Source: an uncultured Gammaproteobacteria bacterium
GTDB taxonomy: Bacteria; Pseudomonadota; Gammaproteobacteria; GCA-002705445; GCA-002716945
NCBI GenBank assembly: GCA_913043035.1
Contig: CAJWMM010000029.1
Coordinates: 1 to 7,105 of the forward strand
DNA: 7,105 nucleotides
Direction: 5' to 3'
Below are positions 6,691 to 7,105 of the stretch, piece by piece (position 1 is the first letter of the stretch; every line of letters starts with the position of its first letter). A program made the position numbers and the translations under genes. The notes beneath the pieces are model-generated. The model did not search any database. It had not been told where the DNA came from and saw nothing but the letters and a program-made list of their open reading frames with translations.

Positions 6691-6697
6691 ACAGAAC

Positions 6698-7105
6698 ATG
6701 GTAAAAATCAGACTATCTAGAGGTGGCGCAAGAAAGAAGCCATATTACCATATTGTGGTTATGGATCAGAGACAAAGACGAGATGGTAGATGTCTAGAAA
6801 AGATAGGTAGTTACGATCCGAACATAGAGAACTCTGATAGAATATCACTTAATTTAGAAAGATTAGAATATTGGGTTTCTAAAGGTGCGCAACTAAGTAA
6901 TCGAGTCTCACTTCTTAAGAAATATTCCATTGATAGCGATAATTTATCAAAAAGGAAAATGGCTAAGACTGCTCAACAAGAAAAATTAAAACAAAAGCGA
7001 CTTAAGAAAAAAGAAGCTGCTGCACCTGAAGCACCAGCTGAAGAAGCTGCTGCACCTGAAGCACCAGCTGAAGAAGCTGCTGCACCTGAAGCACCAGCTG
7101 AAGAA
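6698..7105 (+). CDS. rpsP: 30S ribosomal protein S16, with repetitive C-terminal tail (3' end cut by window)
   Basis: S16 is a small-subunit ribosomal protein that binds 16S rRNA and helps assemble the 30S body. The reading frame starts at 6698 with the conserved block VKIRLSRGGARKKPYYHIVV (2-21), then DQRQRRDGR (23-31), an IGSYDP-type motif (36-41), and LERLEYWVSKGAQLSNRV (58-75). The core ends near residue 80-85, the normal size of S16. The frame continues past it into a lysine-rich segment (about 86-106) and then three copies of a ten-residue Ala/Pro/Glu unit (107-136), with no stop before the window ends. Low-complexity tails beyond the S16 core are seen in some bacteria, but their role is not established. 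In E. coli rpsP lies after ffh and before rimM-trmD-rplS; here the neighbour on this side is ypjD. It probably starts a ribosomal operon extending beyond the window. Confidence 0.97.
   Translation, partial: MVKIRLSRGGARKKPYYHIVVMDQRQRRDGRCLEKIGSYDPNIENSDRISLNLERLEYWVSKGAQLSNRVSLLKKYSIDSDNLSKRKMAKTAQQEKLKQKRLKKKEAAAPEAPAEEAAAPEAPAEEAAAPEAPAEE
7016..7105 (+). repeat. Perfect 30-bp tandem repeat in the rpsP tail (3 copies, open-ended)
   Basis: Three exact copies of a 30-base unit lie at 7016-7045, 7046-7075 and 7076-7105. Each encodes AAAPEAPAEE in frame. The array is cut by the end of the window exactly at a unit boundary, so the true copy number is unknown. Identity at every third codon position points to recent slippage or unequal exchange rather than old protein-level conservation. 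Confidence 0.97.

Larger units (their letters stand above)
6522..6697. promoter_or_regulatory. Divergent intergenic promoter region between ypjD and rpsP
   Basis: This 176-base AT-rich gap separates the starts of the two divergent transcription units and is the only substantial noncoding DNA in the window. It should hold the promoter for the six-gene ypjD operon and that for rpsP. On the + strand an extended -10 element is visible close to rpsP. On the - strand TGCTATGAT (6584-6576) is the best candidate -10 for ypjD, giving a leader of about 48 bases, but no good -35 partner is evident. I see no RNA gene, riboswitch or terminator here. Confidence 0.6.

Noticed and set aside
7016..7105. CRISPR-like array at the window end
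   Set aside because: The 30-bp units are directly adjacent with no spacers and are in frame with rpsP, encoding a protein tail.

Overview
The window is an ordinary housekeeping stretch of a low-GC gammaproteobacterial chromosome. The base composition looks strongly AT-rich by eye (not computed). The gammaproteobacterial call rests on gene neighbourhoods: dapA followed by bamC (as in E. coli), ypjD beside corB and close to rpsP, and xseB beside dxs. A marine free-living or symbiotic, somewhat streamlined gamma lineage would fit the AT bias and tight packing, but I cannot name the genus.

Layout. Positions 1-93 hold the last 30 codons of dapA on the + strand. It overlaps bamC (86-1183, +), an outer-membrane assembly lipoprotein. 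bamC meets the next operon tail to tail: its stop codon directly abuts the stop codon of folE2. From 6521 down to 1184 on the - strand runs one compact six-gene operon in the order ypjD, corB, xseB, dxs, queD, folE2, with gaps of only 2-11 bases. A 176-base divergent intergenic region (6522-6697) holds the promoter(s). rpsP (ribosomal protein S16) starts at 6698 on the + strand and runs off the window end inside a perfect 30-bp tandem repeat.

How the genes relate. FolE2 makes dihydroneopterin triphosphate from GTP, and QueD uses that compound in the first queuosine-specific step, so these two form a real metabolic pair that also feeds folate. Dxs starts the MEP isoprenoid pathway. XseB is the small subunit of exonuclease VII. 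CorB and YpjD are membrane proteins whose adjacency is also known from E. coli. Compared with E. coli, ispA is absent between xseB and dxs, and ffh is absent between ypjD and rpsP.

The two points most worth a second look are queD and rpsP. Full-length queD, with its catalytic Cys and first zinc-ligand His, can only be made from a non-canonical AUU start, because the first in-frame ATG would remove both. The rpsP product carries a lysine-rich then Ala/Pro/Glu-rich tail encoded by exact 30-bp repeats that reach the window edge. I found no mobile element, CRISPR array, RNA gene or novel defence-type system.
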